64,000 bases of DNA from Legionella gresilensis (GTDB lineage Bacteria; Pseudomonadota; Gammaproteobacteria; Legionellales; Legionellaceae): contig NZ_CAAAHX010000012.1 of NCBI RefSeq assembly GCF_900639865.1, positions 42,671 to 106,670 on the forward strand. Direction: 5' to 3'. Both the position numbers and the translations under genes were made by a program. The notes under the pieces were generated by a model. It was given only the letters and a program-made list of their open reading frames with translations, ran no database searches and was not told the DNA's origin. The first letter of the stretch is position 1; every line of letters starts with the position of its first letter. Below, piece after piece: positions 1-10,354 of this stretch.

Positions 1-354
1 GATCTGCGATACTGTCATTTTATTTTTATCGCTTTGTTGGCTTGAAAGGCTATTATAAGTTTGAACAATAATGTCATGTAATGCTTCTGCAGTTAAATTT
101 GTGCCAGTAGGTAGGCAGAAGAAAGGTCTTCCTTGATTTCTGGCTAATTCATTTCCTTGCGCAAGTGTTTCGGCAATGCTTTCATCAGCTAAGACTAATA
201 TATTTCTAGCTGAGCGTGCCCAAGCTTGAGCTTGTGGATCAGCTTTCATTTGCATTTTAGGAATATTATTAAAAATATTCATATAATGATTAATTGTATC
301 GGCAGCAGTATAAAAAGATATTCCTAAAAAAAAGAAGCTAATTAGAAAGCGCAT
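1..354 (-). CDS. Secreted hypothetical protein, 3' end cut off by window edge
   Basis: An open frame of 118 codons runs from an ATG at 354 off the left edge, so the C-terminus is missing. The first 19 or so residues form a signal peptide (MRFLISFFFLGIS... ending near TAADT), so the product is probably periplasmic. After it comes a helical stretch and a segment RPFFCLP followed by LTAEALHDIIVQTYN. That Cys-x-Pro plus helix pattern is reminiscent of Rap1a/Tai-type small periplasmic proteins, but this is only a visual resemblance. The family is not firmly recognised. Confidence 0.6.
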   Translation of the reverse strand, partial: MRFLISFFFLGISFYTAADTINHYMNIFNNIPKMQMKADPQAQAWARSARNILVLADESIAETLAQGNELARNQGRPFFCLPTGTNLTAEALHDIIVQTYNSLSSQQSDKNKMTVSQI

Positions 355-501
355 AAGTATCCTCATAAGCTTTATTAATAATTGTTAATTTTTAGGGTAA
401 TATAACAATTAGTAGGCTTAAAGCAATTCTAATAGAGTAACACATTATTATCTATACTACTTGCTTTCAAAGACACGACTAAATTTAACAGGTAACTATA
501 C

Positions 502-2115
502 TTATATCGCTTCGTCTGGATTTAAATTAAAAATATTTTCTAGCCACTCTTCGAGATGCTCGAGATTAAAAGGAGACTCTATATATCCTATATATTTATC
601 TGGACGAACAACCATGGTGACAGAATTTTTTATGTTGAATCGATTTTGAATAATATAATTTTCATCTAACCAAACTGAAGAAAGTTGTGAACTGATATTT
701 AAAGAATCTAATAAGACTAAATGAATATGCAAAACGAGTTGATATTTTTGGGTCAAATCTATTAACTTTTCTTCAACTTCTTTATTAAAATCTTTTCGTT
801 GTAAGAAAATAAATACATTATGTAAAGTTCCTAGACAAATTGTTTCTAGGAGTTTGGAAGTTCGCTGGCTTAGAGATTTTAAAGTTATAGCTGGAATAAA
901 TTCGCCAATATGAAAGCGAGTTTTTTGACCTTTAACACTTACTATAGGACTTTTGGCATAGGAAATATTAAGCTCAGCTAAATCTTTGACAACAGGCGTC
1001 ATTAAAAAATCATGCGCAGTAAATTTAATCATAATTTTATTACGTAAATTTATTAATGGCTTGCTTTTAAGTGAAATCATTTTTGTCATTAAATCTGTCT
1101 TTTTTAAGATAGCTCTAGCAATAGGATGACGTTCTATTTGATAGCTATCTAGTAAAACCTCTTTAGCGTAGCCTTTGAGTACGAGACTTAATTTCCAGAC
1201 CAGATTATAAACATCTTGAATACCCGTATTAAGCCCTTGCCCACCCATTGGGCTATGAATGTGAGCTGCATCCCCACAAAAGAAGACATGACCATACCGA
1301 TAATTATCAACTTGGCGATGGTGAATGGAAAAATCTGCTAGCCAGATTGGATCATAAAGCTTGGCTTTATCTGAGCTTCGTTCATTAAAAAGGGTAATAA
1401 TATCGTTTAAAGTAGGCTGTGTTTGTTTAGTAGCGGGTTTAGTCATAATAAGACGATAACGCTTATCCCCCATAGGAAGACAAATAAGAGGGCCATTAAG
1501 GCTTGTGTAAATCACTAATTTATCTTCAGGCAATTCTCCTTGAATATATAAGTCAGCAAGCCACCATTGTTGCTTATATTCTGCGCCTAAAAATTTGGCA
1601 TTACACAAATGGCGTAGTGTACTATGTGCTCCATCACAGGCAATAATCCACTTGGTTGCGATTTCTTCGATTTGGCCATTTGCTTTTTTAACTAAAGCAG
1701 TAACTGGATCACCTTCCTGAAAAGAAATTAATTCTGTTTGCCACTCAAGAGAAATATCTTTTGCGCATAAGCCTTGATAGAGAATAGCTTCAGTTTTATT
1801 TTGTGGTAAATCAATTAAAAAATTATAATTACTTCCTATTTTTTCAAAATTAATTTCAGACAGTAAGCCACTATCTGATTTTAATAGCACACCATAAACT
1901 TTATGGCCTTCGGCAAGTACATCATTTAAAAAAGAAGTATCTTCGAAAGTTTCTAAAGTACGAATATGAATAGCTAGTGCCTTTGATTTATCACTTAATG
2001 CTGATTTCTTATCAATAATACGGCAGCTTACCCCGTGTCGGAACAGTTCGTTAGCACAGAATAAGCCAACCGGTCCGGCTCCTACTACAAGTGCATCTAT
2101 TATTTGTTCAGCCAT
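502..2115 (-). CDS. FAD-dependent aromatic-ring monooxygenase (PheA/TfdB type)
   Basis: A 537-residue flavoprotein hydroxylase of the FAD_binding_3 class. The N-terminal Rossmann fingerprint GAGPVGLFCANEL (about residues 11-24) binds ADP of FAD, a DG motif ACDGAHSTLR lies near residue 160, and the GD motif GDAAHIHSPMGGQGLNTG (around 285) contacts the flavin ribityl chain. The length and the poorly conserved C-terminal 150 residues fit the thioredoxin-like tail of phenol/pentachlorophenol hydroxylases. Such enzymes use NAD(P)H and O2 to hydroxylate aromatic substrates; the substrate cannot be read from sequence. It stands alone, 66 bases downstream of a small hypothetical gene on the same strand. 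Confidence 0.85.
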   Translation of the reverse strand: MAEQIIDALVVGAGPVGLFCANELFRHGVSCRIIDKKSALSDKSKALAIHIRTLETFEDTSFLNDVLAEGHKVYGVLLKSDSGLLSEINFEKIGSNYNFLIDLPQNKTEAILYQGLCAKDISLEWQTELISFQEGDPVTALVKKANGQIEEIATKWIIACDGAHSTLRHLCNAKFLGAEYKQQWWLADLYIQGELPEDKLVIYTSLNGPLICLPMGDKRYRLIMTKPATKQTQPTLNDIITLFNERSSDKAKLYDPIWLADFSIHHRQVDNYRYGHVFFCGDAAHIHSPMGGQGLNTGIQDVYNLVWKLSLVLKGYAKEVLLDSYQIERHPIARAILKKTDLMTKMISLKSKPLINLRNKIMIKFTAHDFLMTPVVKDLAELNISYAKSPIVSVKGQKTRFHIGEFIPAITLKSLSQRTSKLLETICLGTLHNVFIFLQRKDFNKEVEEKLIDLTQKYQLVLHIHLVLLDSLNISSQLSSVWLDENYIIQNRFNIKNSVTMVVRPDKYIGYIESPFNLEHLEEWLENIFNLNPDEAI

Positions 2116-2181
2116 ACGAGATCCTTAGCGAGTCACGATTGAGCTTACTTAATACTTTTTATAGCGCTATACCTATATACC

Positions 2182-2499
2182 TTATACACCTGTGCTAGGC
2201 TCAGCTGATGGAGCGATGGGTAAATAATTAAAGCGTTCCTCAGTTGGTAGGGAGCCGCATTCATCATAGGTGTTATCTAAACAAAGGAAAAAGCAGGTTG
2301 CACCTGATTCCCGTGCATTACGAACCGCTTCATCCACAGTAGAAAAGCTAGCGAGGTCTTCCCCTGCATGAATATAGTCAGCTCTTTTAAAGGTAATTAA
2401 TTCTACCAAATATTGATTTAAATCTGCTCGTGAGTAAATGAGCCCAACAGGTTCTTCTGTTGAAAGCTCAAGAATCTTTGATCGCGATATATGCTCCAT
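2182..2499 (-). CDS. Hypothetical protein, 105 aa
   Basis: Not recognised. The product has no signal peptide or membrane segment. It looks like a compact alpha/beta protein with two cysteines in a CFFLCLDN stretch and a disordered, proline-rich tail. The ATG at 2499 is the only reasonable start. It lies upstream of the FAD monooxygenase on the same strand with a 66-base gap, so co-transcription is possible. Codon use resembles that of its neighbours, so I treat it as a real gene. Confidence 0.6.
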   Translation of the reverse strand: MEHISRSKILELSTEEPVGLIYSRADLNQYLVELITFKRADYIHAGEDLASFSTVDEAVRNARESGATCFFLCLDNTYDECGSLPTEERFNYLPIAPSAEPSTGV

Positions 2500-2632
2500 G
2501 ATCCATTGCCTTAAAACTTAGCTCTTTTAAGTATAGCTAAAATTCTTAAAATTTGAGCTTTATTTGGGCAGTTATATAAAAATACTAAGCACTCGCATAG
2601 AAAGCGTTTAAATTTTGCTAGGATTAGAGTTA

Positions 2633-3310
2633 TTAATGACAAATCCATTTAACTTGATTAAGTATGGAAAATACTTCATTGTCTCCAATTACTAAATGAT
2701 CAAGTAATTGCACGTCAATTAAGTCTAAAGCACGTTGAATTTTTTTTGTTATTGTAAAATCGTGTGGACTTGCCTCTGATAATCCTGATGGATGATTATG
2801 GGCAAGGATGAGGGCTGCTGCGTTTAAATTTAGAATACGTACAATTAAAGGCCTTATATAAATATAGGCTGTATTAATTGTACCCTGAAAAAGTTCTTCG
2901 TAGTGGATAATCCGATGCTGATTATCCAAAAAAAGCGCTGAAAAAGTCTCATTATGTTTATCTCTTAATTGTCGTTTAAGGAAAGTAGAAGTTTCTTGAC
3001 TATTAGTAAGTTTTATTGTTTTTTTAAGCGAGATGAAGTCACTGCGCCGGCATATTTCTTTACTGGCTTGTAATTGCAAGTAGCGTACTAATCCCAGACC
3101 GGTTACCTGGTTGAAGTGATTAAAGTCGGCATTAAGAATTGCCCGTAAATCACCAAAGCGTTTTAATAATTCAAAGGCGAGATCTAGGCAAGATTTTTTA
3201 TTATTGCCTGAACTAATAAAAAGAGCTAATAGTTCAAGATCGGATAAATGATGAGCACCTTGTATCATTAATTTTTCACACAGGCGCAAAGAGTTGGTTG
3301 GTAAATTCAT
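2633..3310 (-). CDS. radC: RadC family JAB/MPN metalloprotein
   Basis: A 225-residue RadC-family protein. The N-terminal half carries the helix-hairpin-helix-like region seen in RadC (LSDLELLALFISSG, VTGLGLVRYLQLQASKEI). The C-terminal half has the JAMM zinc motif with HNHPSG at residues 171-176 followed by the conserved Asp at 184 (SPHD). The upstream Glu-containing strand and the ribosyl-like IRPLIVRIL helix match the family (usual length 220-230). Historically annotated as DNA repair, the true role of RadC is unresolved. It is divergent from coaBC, with 65 bases between start codons, as in many gammaproteobacteria. Confidence 0.93.
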   Translation of the reverse strand: MNLPTNSLRLCEKLMIQGAHHLSDLELLALFISSGNNKKSCLDLAFELLKRFGDLRAILNADFNHFNQVTGLGLVRYLQLQASKEICRRSDFISLKKTIKLTNSQETSTFLKRQLRDKHNETFSALFLDNQHRIIHYEELFQGTINTAYIYIRPLIVRILNLNAAALILAHNHPSGLSEASPHDFTITKKIQRALDLIDVQLLDHLVIGDNEVFSILNQVKWICH

Positions 3311-3375
3311 GCTAGTTATTCCTTTATAGCGAGGTTTGTGTTTTGATCCACGATATTCTTATTTAGAATGAGCTA

Positions 3376-4584
3376 ATGATGCAAGATTTTATTAATAAAA
3401 AGATCTTATTGGGTATTTGTGGTGGCGTTGCTGCTTATAAAGCTGCTTACTTAGTAAGAGAGTTAACCAGATTAGGCGCCCAAGTTAGAGTAGTCATGAC
3501 TGAGGCTGCTGAACAATTTATAACGCCTTTAACTTTACAAGCCTTAAGTGGAAATGACGTGCGTAATAAATTATTTGATTCTCAAGCTGAGCGAGCTATG
3601 GGACATATTGAATTAGCTCGTTGGGCTGATTATTTAATTATTGCGCCAGCATCAGCAAATTGTCTGGCAAAATTGGCTCATGGATTTGCCGATGACTTAT
3701 TATCAACTCTTTATCTTGTCATAGAAGCACCAGTTCTAATTTGCCCTGCTATGAATCAAAGTATGTGGAAGCATCAAGCCACACAAAACAATGTAGCAAT
3801 ATTAAAAACACGAGGTGTTTTATTCTGTGGTCCTGAAGAGGGAGGGCAAGCCTGTGGAGAATATGGCTTTGGTCGCTTAAGTGAAATAAATAACATTATT
3901 AATTCGCTGCGATTATATTCGGTTAAAGGACTATTAGAGGGACAAAACGTTTTAATTACAGCAGGCCCTACCCGCGAACCGCTTGACCCAGTGCGTTACT
4001 TTTCTAACTATAGTTCTGGGAAGATGGGTTATGCCTTAGCTCAGGCAGCCTCCCTTGCAGGTGCTAATGTCACTTTAATAAGTGGGCCAACTGCTTTGCC
4101 GGCGCCACCTGATGTAAAAATTTATCAAGTTGTTACAGCCAAACAAATGTATGATGAAGTCATGAAGCATTTACAAGAAAAAAGTATTTTTATAAGTTGT
4201 GCTGCTGTTGCTGATTATGCTCCTACCACCCAGGCTAACAAGAAAATAAAGAAACAAGTGGAAGAAAATTTAATCCTTGAATTATCGCTTAATCCTGATA
4301 TTTTGCTTGCTGTAGCTCAAACTAAAAAGGCTTCTTATATTGTTGGCTTTGCAGCTGAAACAGAAAATATCCTTGAATATGCTAAACAAAAATTGCAGAA
4401 AAAACAGCTAGATATGATCATTGCGAATCAAGTTGGTGAAGGCCTTGCTTTTGATAGTGATAATAATGCAGTTACCGTAATTACAACTAATAAACAACTT
4501 GAATTACCAATCACAAATAAAATTTGTTTAGCTGGGCAAATTATTGAAATTCTTGCGATAACTATTCAAAATGACGCTGTTTAA
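3376..4584 (+). CDS. coaBC: Bifunctional phosphopantothenoylcysteine decarboxylase / phosphopantothenate-cysteine ligase
   Basis: CoaBC (Dfp) makes 4'-phosphopantetheine for coenzyme A in two steps. The flavoprotein CoaC half shows the catalytic His77 in MGHIELARWAD, the substrate motif PAMNQSMW at 124-131, and the catalytic Cys160 in GQACGEYGFGR. The CoaB half starts near 185 with ITAGPTREPLDPVRYFSNYSS, a nucleotide-binding loop, and carries KIKK near 290, which supplies the active-site lysine. Length of 402 is typical. ATG 3376 or 3379 could be used. It is the first gene of a coaBC-dut-algC operon, with 19 bases to dut. Confidence 0.96.
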   Translation: MMQDFINKKILLGICGGVAAYKAAYLVRELTRLGAQVRVVMTEAAEQFITPLTLQALSGNDVRNKLFDSQAERAMGHIELARWADYLIIAPASANCLAKLAHGFADDLLSTLYLVIEAPVLICPAMNQSMWKHQATQNNVAILKTRGVLFCGPEEGGQACGEYGFGRLSEINNIINSLRLYSVKGLLEGQNVLITAGPTREPLDPVRYFSNYSSGKMGYALAQAASLAGANVTLISGPTALPAPPDVKIYQVVTAKQMYDEVMKHLQEKSIFISCAAVADYAPTTQANKKIKKQVEENLILELSLNPDILLAVAQTKKASYIVGFAAETENILEYAKQKLQKKQLDMIIANQVGEGLAFDSDNNAVTVITTNKQLELPITNKICLAGQIIEILAITIQNDAV

Positions 4585-4603
4585 TAATAAGGTATAAAAA
4601 TTT

Positions 4604-5062
4604 ATGAAGCAGGCTATTGAATTAAAAATACTAAATCCTCAGCTAGGAGAAAAATTTCCTCTACCTACTTACGCTACTGAAGGTTCAGCAGGACTTGATT
4701 TACGGGTTTGTATTGATGAATCACTGCAAATTGCACCGCAAGAGACTGTTTTACTGCCTACAGGTTTAGCGATTTATATTGCAGATCCTAATTTAGCTGC
4801 AGTCATCCTGCCACGTTCTGGCTTAGGCCATAAGCATGGGATTGTGTTAGGGAATTTAGTTGGGTTAATTGATTCTGACTATCAAGGTGAACTAAAAATT
4901 TCATGTTGGAATCGTAATCAAGAACATTTTACTGTTCATCCTGGTGATCGGATTGCTCAATTAGTATTTCTGCCTATTGTTAGAGCTGAATTTAAAATGG
5001 TAGAAAATTTTAGCGCAACCGATAGAGGAGAAGGCGGCTTTGGTAGCTCAGGGAGAGCATAA
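4604..5062 (+). CDS. dut: Deoxyuridine 5'-triphosphate nucleotidohydrolase
   Basis: Trimeric dUTPase that hydrolyses dUTP to dUMP and pyrophosphate, keeping uracil out of DNA and feeding thymidylate synthesis. All five family motifs are visible in 152 residues: AGLDLR (I), [10 protein letters not shown] (II), [11 protein letters not shown] (III), RIAQLVFLP (IV) and the C-terminal arm [10 protein letters not shown] (V). The stop TAA shares its last base with the ATG of the next gene (TAATG), indicating translational coupling within the coaBC-dut-algC operon, an arrangement also found in Pseudomonas. Confidence 0.97.
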   Translation: MKQAIELKILNPQLGEKFPLPTYATEGSAGLDLRVCIDESLQIAPQETVLLPTGLAIYIADPNLAAVILPRSGLGHKHGIVLGNLVGLIDSDYQGELKISCWNRNQEHFTVHPGDRIAQLVFLPIVRAEFKMVENFSATDRGEGGFGSSGRA

Positions 5063-6450
5063 TGCAATATCAAATTAAAAAAGTAAATCGAGCTGTATTT
5101 CGCGCTTATGATATTCGTGGTGTTATTGATGCTGATTTTGATGAACATGCATTTTACAGTATAGGTCGCGCTATTGCTTATCGTATGCATGAACTTAATC
5201 GACAAAAGATAGTTATTGCTCGCGATGGGCGTCTTACGAGTACCAGTTTAGCTACTGCTTTAAAGCAAGGTTTGCTTGACAGTGGCATTACCGTGGTTGA
5301 TTTAGGTAAATCTTCTACACCTGTTATGTATTTTGCGACTTATGAATGTGGTATAGATTCGGGCGTGATGGTTACAGGTAGTCATAATCCTGCCGATTAT
5401 AACGGCATTAAAATTGTTTTAGCTGGTAAAACATTAGTTCAAGCGGATATAGAGCTTCTTTATCAACTTATTTTAAAGTCTGATTTTATAGATGGTACAG
5501 GAAAATCAGAAACGTTAGATGTTCTACCTGCTTATAAGCAACGAGTAATTCGGGATTTAACTTTAAGACGGTCCTTAAAAGTTGTTGTAGACTGTGGTAA
5601 TGGTATAGCTGGCGCTATTATTCCAGAAGTCATACAAAATTTAGGTTGTGAAGTCATTCCACTTTACTGTGAAGTAGATGGCCGTTTTCCTAATCATCAT
5701 CCTGATCCTGCCGTTGAAGAGAATTTAATTGATTTAAAGAACGCTGTTGCTAAACACCAGGCTGATATTGGACTTGCGTTTGATGGGGATGCAGATAGGC
5801 TTGGTGTTGTCACTAATACAGGTAAAGTTATCTGGCCTGATCGGTTAATGATGCTTTATGCTCGTCATTTACTCAAAAATAAACCTGGTGCTACGATTGT
5901 TTATGATGTTAAATGTTCCTCACATTTAGCCGCAGTGATTGAAGCAGCTGGCGGGCGTGCTCAAATGTGCCCGACTGGTCATTCAATCGTTAAAGATGTT
6001 ATGAAAAGGACCGAAGCAGCTTTAGCTGGAGAAATGAGCGGTCATCTCTTTTTTAAAGATGGGTGGTATGGTTTTGATGATGCACTTTACAGTGCTTGTC
6101 GTTTATTAGAGATAATTAGCGAAAGCCTTTTATCTGTTGACGATCAATTTTTAATGATTCCTGATAGCGTTAATACCCCAGAGATTAAAATCATAATTGA
6201 TGAGAATGATAAATTTAATTTTATGCAGCGATTTAGTGAATTAGCAGAATTTAATATGGCTAAAATTATAAAGATTGATGGCATAAGAGTTGAATTTGAA
6301 CATGGGTGGGGATTAATTCGAGCTTCTAACACTACACCTTGTTTAGTTGCTCGTTTCGAAGCGCAAGATAAACCAAGTTTAGATAGCATCCAACAATTAT
6401 TTAAGCAGGAACTGTTAAGAATTGGAAAGGATTTGGCTATTCCTTTTTAA
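5062..6450 (+). CDS. algC: Phosphomannomutase/phosphoglucomutase
   Basis: An alpha-D-phosphohexomutase of 462 residues that interconverts hexose 1- and 6-phosphates for polysaccharide and LPS precursors. Visible signatures: the phosphoserine loop TGSHNP with Ser107, the Mg-binding loop FDGDADRLG near 240, the sugar-specificity loop GEMSGHLFF near 325 and the phosphate-binding loop RASNTTPCL near 420. This is the bifunctional AlgC/ManB type. Its start overlaps the dut stop by one base. A perfect 12-bp hairpin lies 70 bases after the stop. Confidence 0.95.
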   Translation: MQYQIKKVNRAVFRAYDIRGVIDADFDEHAFYSIGRAIAYRMHELNRQKIVIARDGRLTSTSLATALKQGLLDSGITVVDLGKSSTPVMYFATYECGIDSGVMVTGSHNPADYNGIKIVLAGKTLVQADIELLYQLILKSDFIDGTGKSETLDVLPAYKQRVIRDLTLRRSLKVVVDCGNGIAGAIIPEVIQNLGCEVIPLYCEVDGRFPNHHPDPAVEENLIDLKNAVAKHQADIGLAFDGDADRLGVVTNTGKVIWPDRLMMLYARHLLKNKPGATIVYDVKCSSHLAAVIEAAGGRAQMCPTGHSIVKDVMKRTEAALAGEMSGHLFFKDGWYGFDDALYSACRLLEIISESLLSVDDQFLMIPDSVNTPEIKIIIDENDKFNFMQRFSELAEFNMAKIIKIDGIRVEFEHGWGLIRASNTTPCLVARFEAQDKPSLDSIQQLFKQELLRIGKDLAIPF

Positions 6451-6519
6451 TGGGTTTAATAAGTATAACACCGGCCGCTAAGTTTTAGACAAGGCGCAAG
6501 TGGCATTATAGAACTGCTA

Positions 6520-6550
6520 ATAAGCAAGCTTGGCAAAGAAGCTTGCTTAT
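6520..6550. terminator. Perfect 12-bp stem-loop between convergent genes
   Basis: Arms 6520-6531 (ATAAGCAAGCTT) and 6539-6550 pair perfectly around a 7-base loop. The element lies between the stop of algC at 6450 and the stop of the convergent TPR-like gene at 6551, so it could terminate both. There is no T-tract on either side, so it may act as an mRNA 3' end structure rather than a classical intrinsic terminator. Confidence 0.6.
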
Positions 6551-8551
6551 TTAGAGAAAAGCAAACCGCGGTGCAGAGGAGTTGACTGCTATGTCTAAAG
6601 AGTGAATATCCTTAATTGGACTCGTTCTATAGGTTTCTTGTTCCCAACGTTCTTTATACCAGTCATAGTAATTAATCGTCGTGAAGCCTCGCTCTTTGAG
6701 CAGAGGCACAGCAATTGATCGTAAACCCTCTTGTCGCTCTTCAAATAGTTCACTACAACGTAAAACATAAAATGGGTTATTCGGTACAGTCTCCATGGCT
6801 TTTTTAAAATATTCTGGATAAGGCAAGTTGAGATCAAAAAAATCAGCAATATCGCCTAATAGAAAGTAAGCCTTTCCCAACAATATTTTTTGTTCTGAAT
6901 CTTTGCAGCCTGTAAGTAATTTTGTAATACGCTGGAGAGTGTTTACGGCAAGATCCAAATGTGTTTGATGTTTTATTTTATGTTGTGTCTTAGTATCACG
7001 ATCATTATAGGCAGCAGGTACCAAAAATAGGTGAACTAAATAGTCAACTTGGCGCATCAATCCATTTGCTAATGCTTGGCTAAGAAGTTGTTTCTCCCTT
7101 TTGTCGACTACCTTAGAAATGCACTTATCTAATAATTTAATGGCCCTTTTGAGTTCAGTAATATTACTGTGTGCTGGTTGATGCTGATTTAAGTCAGCAT
7201 CAATAAGTAGTTGAGCATAAAGTCGCATATGAATAAAGTATTGTTCTTTCCTTTCTTCAGTGGGGTTAACTTTTAAGGCTTTTCTTTTCGCTTCGAAACT
7301 CTGTTGATACTCCACAGTAGCTTTTTGCCATTGCTCTGTTTTTCGATAGTCTTTGCCCTTATCATAGGTTTGTTCACCTAATTCATTAAAATAATTAGCT
7401 AATTTAGCTAAGTCATTAAAATCAAAACTATACTTATCATGGTTGATTAGCCATAAATCATAGGCTTTATCATATTGCTTTTCAGCTACATATAAATGAA
7501 ATGTATTTAGTGGATCTGTTTGGGCAAGATCAGTATCTAATTGTGCTGCAAGCTTTAAGTCTATAAGTGTTTTTTTCTGTATGTAATATTGAGCGACTTC
7601 TTTGGCTAAAGGCGTGTTAGGTTTAATAAGCGCAAGTTGATCAGCTACTTCATAGTTTAAAACGATATAATTAGCAGCTTGCTTTAAATCTGAAAGTTGA
7701 TTAATTAAATTAAAAGCTTGTCCCAACTCTCGCTTTTCTAAAAAATAATCAATATATAAAGTTAAATTTTGATTAATGATATTGGGATTAAAAGTTATAG
7801 CACGCTGTAAATGATAATGTGTTTGCTGCTGGGCACTGCTAAACCAAGACCAACGATATAAAAAGCTATTTTTCTTATCTTTCGCTCTATCCAGATAACT
7901 TTGGGCAGTGAGTTGAGCATAGTAACTACCTGGGTAGAAAGGGTAGTCTTTGATTGCAAGCTCATATTCTAGTTTATTAAATGTGGTTGTAATTAAATGA
8001 GGTGATTGTGGATCAAGTCTAGGTATTTCCGCCCATTGTTCTATAAATTTAAAGCAATCGCCAAAAGCATAATAAGAGGTAATTGGTAAAGTAGGTATTC
8101 GTGGTAGCGTATTAGAACTGGTCCGATAGTAATTAATAAGCAAATCTTGCAAAGCTTTTGATGTTGCTGTATCACGTGGATTTTTTACAAGTCTAAGGTA
8201 TTGCTCAGGAATTTTATAAGAAGTAAAAGGTTTTTGTAGAGCGTTTTGCGAATAATTATTTAGGTAGCCATAGTAAGCAAATTTACACAGTGAAAGCTGT
8301 ACTTTTTGTGGCTCACAATGGTTATTATAACCTAACCAGCCTTTAAATGACTCAAATGCATAACGGAACATTCCTACGGGTTTTAAATTATAGCCATTGG
8401 TATAAATGTATTTTGCGCGTATTAGTTTTTGCCATTGTTGTTCATATTGTCTTGCATTATGTTGATAAACAAGCATGTCGGGATAATAGCCAAGCGCACT
8501 TCTATAATCACTAGGGATATTATTAAGTAGATGATAATTTAATTTGCTCAC
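6551..8551 (-). CDS. Large TPR-like helical repeat protein, function unknown
   Basis: A 666-residue protein with no signal peptide or membrane segment. It is rich in Tyr, Lys and Gln and appears almost entirely helical. Several stretches look like degenerate tetratricopeptide repeats, for example around residues 340-460 (AEKQYDKAYDLWL; WQKATVEYQQSFEAKRKALKVNP) and near 580 (ILLGKAYFLLGDIADFF followed by YFKKAMETVPNNP). TPR arrays usually bind partner proteins. There are no catalytic motifs I can name. It precedes the TPR-methyltransferase gene's stop by about 97 bases in the same orientation order, suggesting that the two helical-repeat genes may be co-expressed. It could be a secreted host-interaction protein. 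Confidence 0.7.
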   Translation of the reverse strand: MSKLNYHLLNNIPSDYRSALGYYPDMLVYQHNARQYEQQWQKLIRAKYIYTNGYNLKPVGMFRYAFESFKGWLGYNNHCEPQKVQLSLCKFAYYGYLNNYSQNALQKPFTSYKIPEQYLRLVKNPRDTATSKALQDLLINYYRTSSNTLPRIPTLPITSYYAFGDCFKFIEQWAEIPRLDPQSPHLITTTFNKLEYELAIKDYPFYPGSYYAQLTAQSYLDRAKDKKNSFLYRWSWFSSAQQQTHYHLQRAITFNPNIINQNLTLYIDYFLEKRELGQAFNLINQLSDLKQAANYIVLNYEVADQLALIKPNTPLAKEVAQYYIQKKTLIDLKLAAQLDTDLAQTDPLNTFHLYVAEKQYDKAYDLWLINHDKYSFDFNDLAKLANYFNELGEQTYDKGKDYRKTEQWQKATVEYQQSFEAKRKALKVNPTEERKEQYFIHMRLYAQLLIDADLNQHQPAHSNITELKRAIKLLDKCISKVVDKREKQLLSQALANGLMRQVDYLVHLFLVPAAYNDRDTKTQHKIKHQTHLDLAVNTLQRITKLLTGCKDSEQKILLGKAYFLLGDIADFFDLNLPYPEYFKKAMETVPNNPFYVLRCSELFEERQEGLRSIAVPLLKERGFTTINYYDWYKERWEQETYRTSPIKDIHSLDIAVNSSAPRFAFL

Positions 8552-8647
8552 AATATTTCCTGATTCGAACTAATAAAATTCAATCAGGAAGAATATTAAT
8601 TGTACTTTTAAGAATAAACCAGACTTTTAAGAGACGTTTTTTAACTT

Positions 8648-10354
8648 TTATTGTGAAAGGGTATTTTTCTGCATAACAATTAGCCAAGAAGGTAAAGGTT
8701 TACCTTCCTGATGTCGCGCTACTATTTGTTTTTTGAAAATCATTTTCAAAGAATTAGCCTCAGCTAATTGTTCAAGATATTTTTCATGATGGCTAAAACG
8801 CGCGCTTTCTTGTAATTGCCAAGGCATAGTAGAACTAATCTCTGTACTAAAAATAAAATAGCCTTGAGTTTCAAGATGGTTACTAATTTGCTGAAACAAA
8901 GGGGAAAGCTCGCCAAAATAGGGCAAAACATCGGCTGCAACAATTAAATTGTATAGTTCTTTTTCTGCTTTTAAGTAGGTAAGTGCTTCACTTTCAATAA
9001 GCTTATCATAAATACCTTTAGGGCGAGCCCAATCCAGCATTTTCTTGGAGATATCTATCCCAATAAGTTGCTGAGAAACATCACGTAATACTTGGCCAGT
9101 TAAGCCTGTCCCGCAACCTAAATCAAGTGTTTTCTCACAATGGGTAATATTTAACTCACTCAAAATATGAAAAATTTGCTGAGGTAGTGAATATTTTAAA
9201 TACTTTTGTACATGCTCATCATAATATAGAGCATAATTATTAAATAAATTGGCTGCATATTCAGGCGCAGTTTCTACCGGTTTATCTAATCCAGACAGTG
9301 CGTTTAACATATGCTGACTTGCTTTATCTTCTGGATTAACAATCAATGCTTGTAAAAGTAATTTTTTTGCTTTTTCCTTGTCATTTAGACGAATATAAAT
9401 AGCAGCAAGGTTATTTAGGGCAGCAAAATGTTTATTCTCTACACTGAGTAAATGTTCAAAATGATTAATGGCTTCATTTAAGTGGCCTAAAGCCATTTGT
9501 GCAACACCACTATTATAAAGATATTCAATATTGTTGGGATCTTTTTGTAATAAATAATCATAATGCATTAAGGCATTTTCAAAACGGTCGTGATGCATAA
9601 AAGTTGCAGCTAAGTTATTGCGCGCTTCAATATGATCGTTGTTAAGTGCTAATGCTTTACTAAAATAATCTACCGCCAATTGGCCTTGATCGCGTTTGAC
9701 TGCGATAACACCAAGGTTTGTTAATGCATCGACATGACTATTATTTTCCACTAATATTTGCTGAAAAGCTTGTTCCGCCTGAGTCAAATCATTTATGTCT
9801 AATGCTAAAACACCTAAATAAAATAAAGCATCTAGATGCTTTGGATTTAAAATTAAAACATTTTGAAATTGAATGCGCGCTGCATCTAATTTATTTTGGT
9901 TAACGAAAAGTAACCCTAAATTAAAATGTGCTGCAGCAAAATCAGGTGCATTTTTTAAAGCAAGATGATAATGATGTAGCGCTTGCTGATGTACACCCTG
10001 CATTGCATAAATACCGGCTAAGTTATTATGCGCTTGTGCATAATCTGGCGCTATTTCAACTGCTTTCTGATAATTAAGAATGGCTTCGTTAAATTGATAA
10101 TTCTTTTTATAAGTATTAGCTAAGTTATTATATAAAATAGGGTTATTAGGCTCTAACGCCAAAGCTTTTTTAAATTTTTCTATAGCCTGTACCGTATCAC
10201 CAAGCTGAGCATAGGCTAGACCTAAAAAATGTAGACTCTCTATGTGAGTAGGATTTTGCCCAAGCAAAGCTTCATAGGCTTTAATTGCCTGCGGCAATTG
10301 ATCGTCTTTATGAAGCTGATTGGCCTTTTTAAATAATTCATCTTCAGTTGTCAT
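8648..10354 (-). CDS. TPR-repeat protein with C-terminal SAM-dependent methyltransferase
   Basis: A 568-residue two-part protein. Residues 1 to about 355 are about ten well-formed 34-residue TPR units (repeated signature of the type [27 protein letters not shown] split across helices). Residues about 390-560 are a class I methyltransferase: motif [12 protein letters not shown] with Asp411, and post-[11 protein letters not shown]. Substrate unknown; the TPR half presumably recruits a protein target. This architecture is common in proteobacteria and often annotated as 'TPR methyltransferase'. Its ATG overlaps the TGA of rdgB (ATGA), so it is translationally coupled to it. Confidence 0.88.
   Translation of the reverse strand: MTTEDELFKKANQLHKDDQLPQAIKAYEALLGQNPTHIESLHFLGLAYAQLGDTVQAIEKFKKALALEPNNPILYNNLANTYKKNYQFNEAILNYQKAVEIAPDYAQAHNNLAGIYAMQGVHQQALHHYHLALKNAPDFAAAHFNLGLLFVNQNKLDAARIQFQNVLILNPKHLDALFYLGVLALDINDLTQAEQAFQQILVENNSHVDALTNLGVIAVKRDQGQLAVDYFSKALALNNDHIEARNNLAATFMHHDRFENALMHYDYLLQKDPNNIEYLYNSGVAQMALGHLNEAINHFEHLLSVENKHFAALNNLAAIYIRLNDKEKAKKLLLQALIVNPEDKASQHMLNALSGLDKPVETAPEYAANLFNNYALYYDEHVQKYLKYSLPQQIFHILSELNITHCEKTLDLGCGTGLTGQVLRDVSQQLIGIDISKKMLDWARPKGIYDKLIESEALTYLKAEKELYNLIVAADVLPYFGELSPLFQQISNHLETQGYFIFSTEISSTMPWQLQESARFSHHEKYLEQLAEANSLKMIFKKQIVARHQEGKPLPSWLIVMQKNTLSQ

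Noticed and set aside
461..649. 62-residue plus-strand ORF
   Set aside because: It overlaps the 3' end of the FAD monooxygenase on the other strand and lacks coding character.
6144..6389. 81-residue antisense ORF inside algC
   Set aside because: Contained in a conserved enzyme gene, with no independent support.
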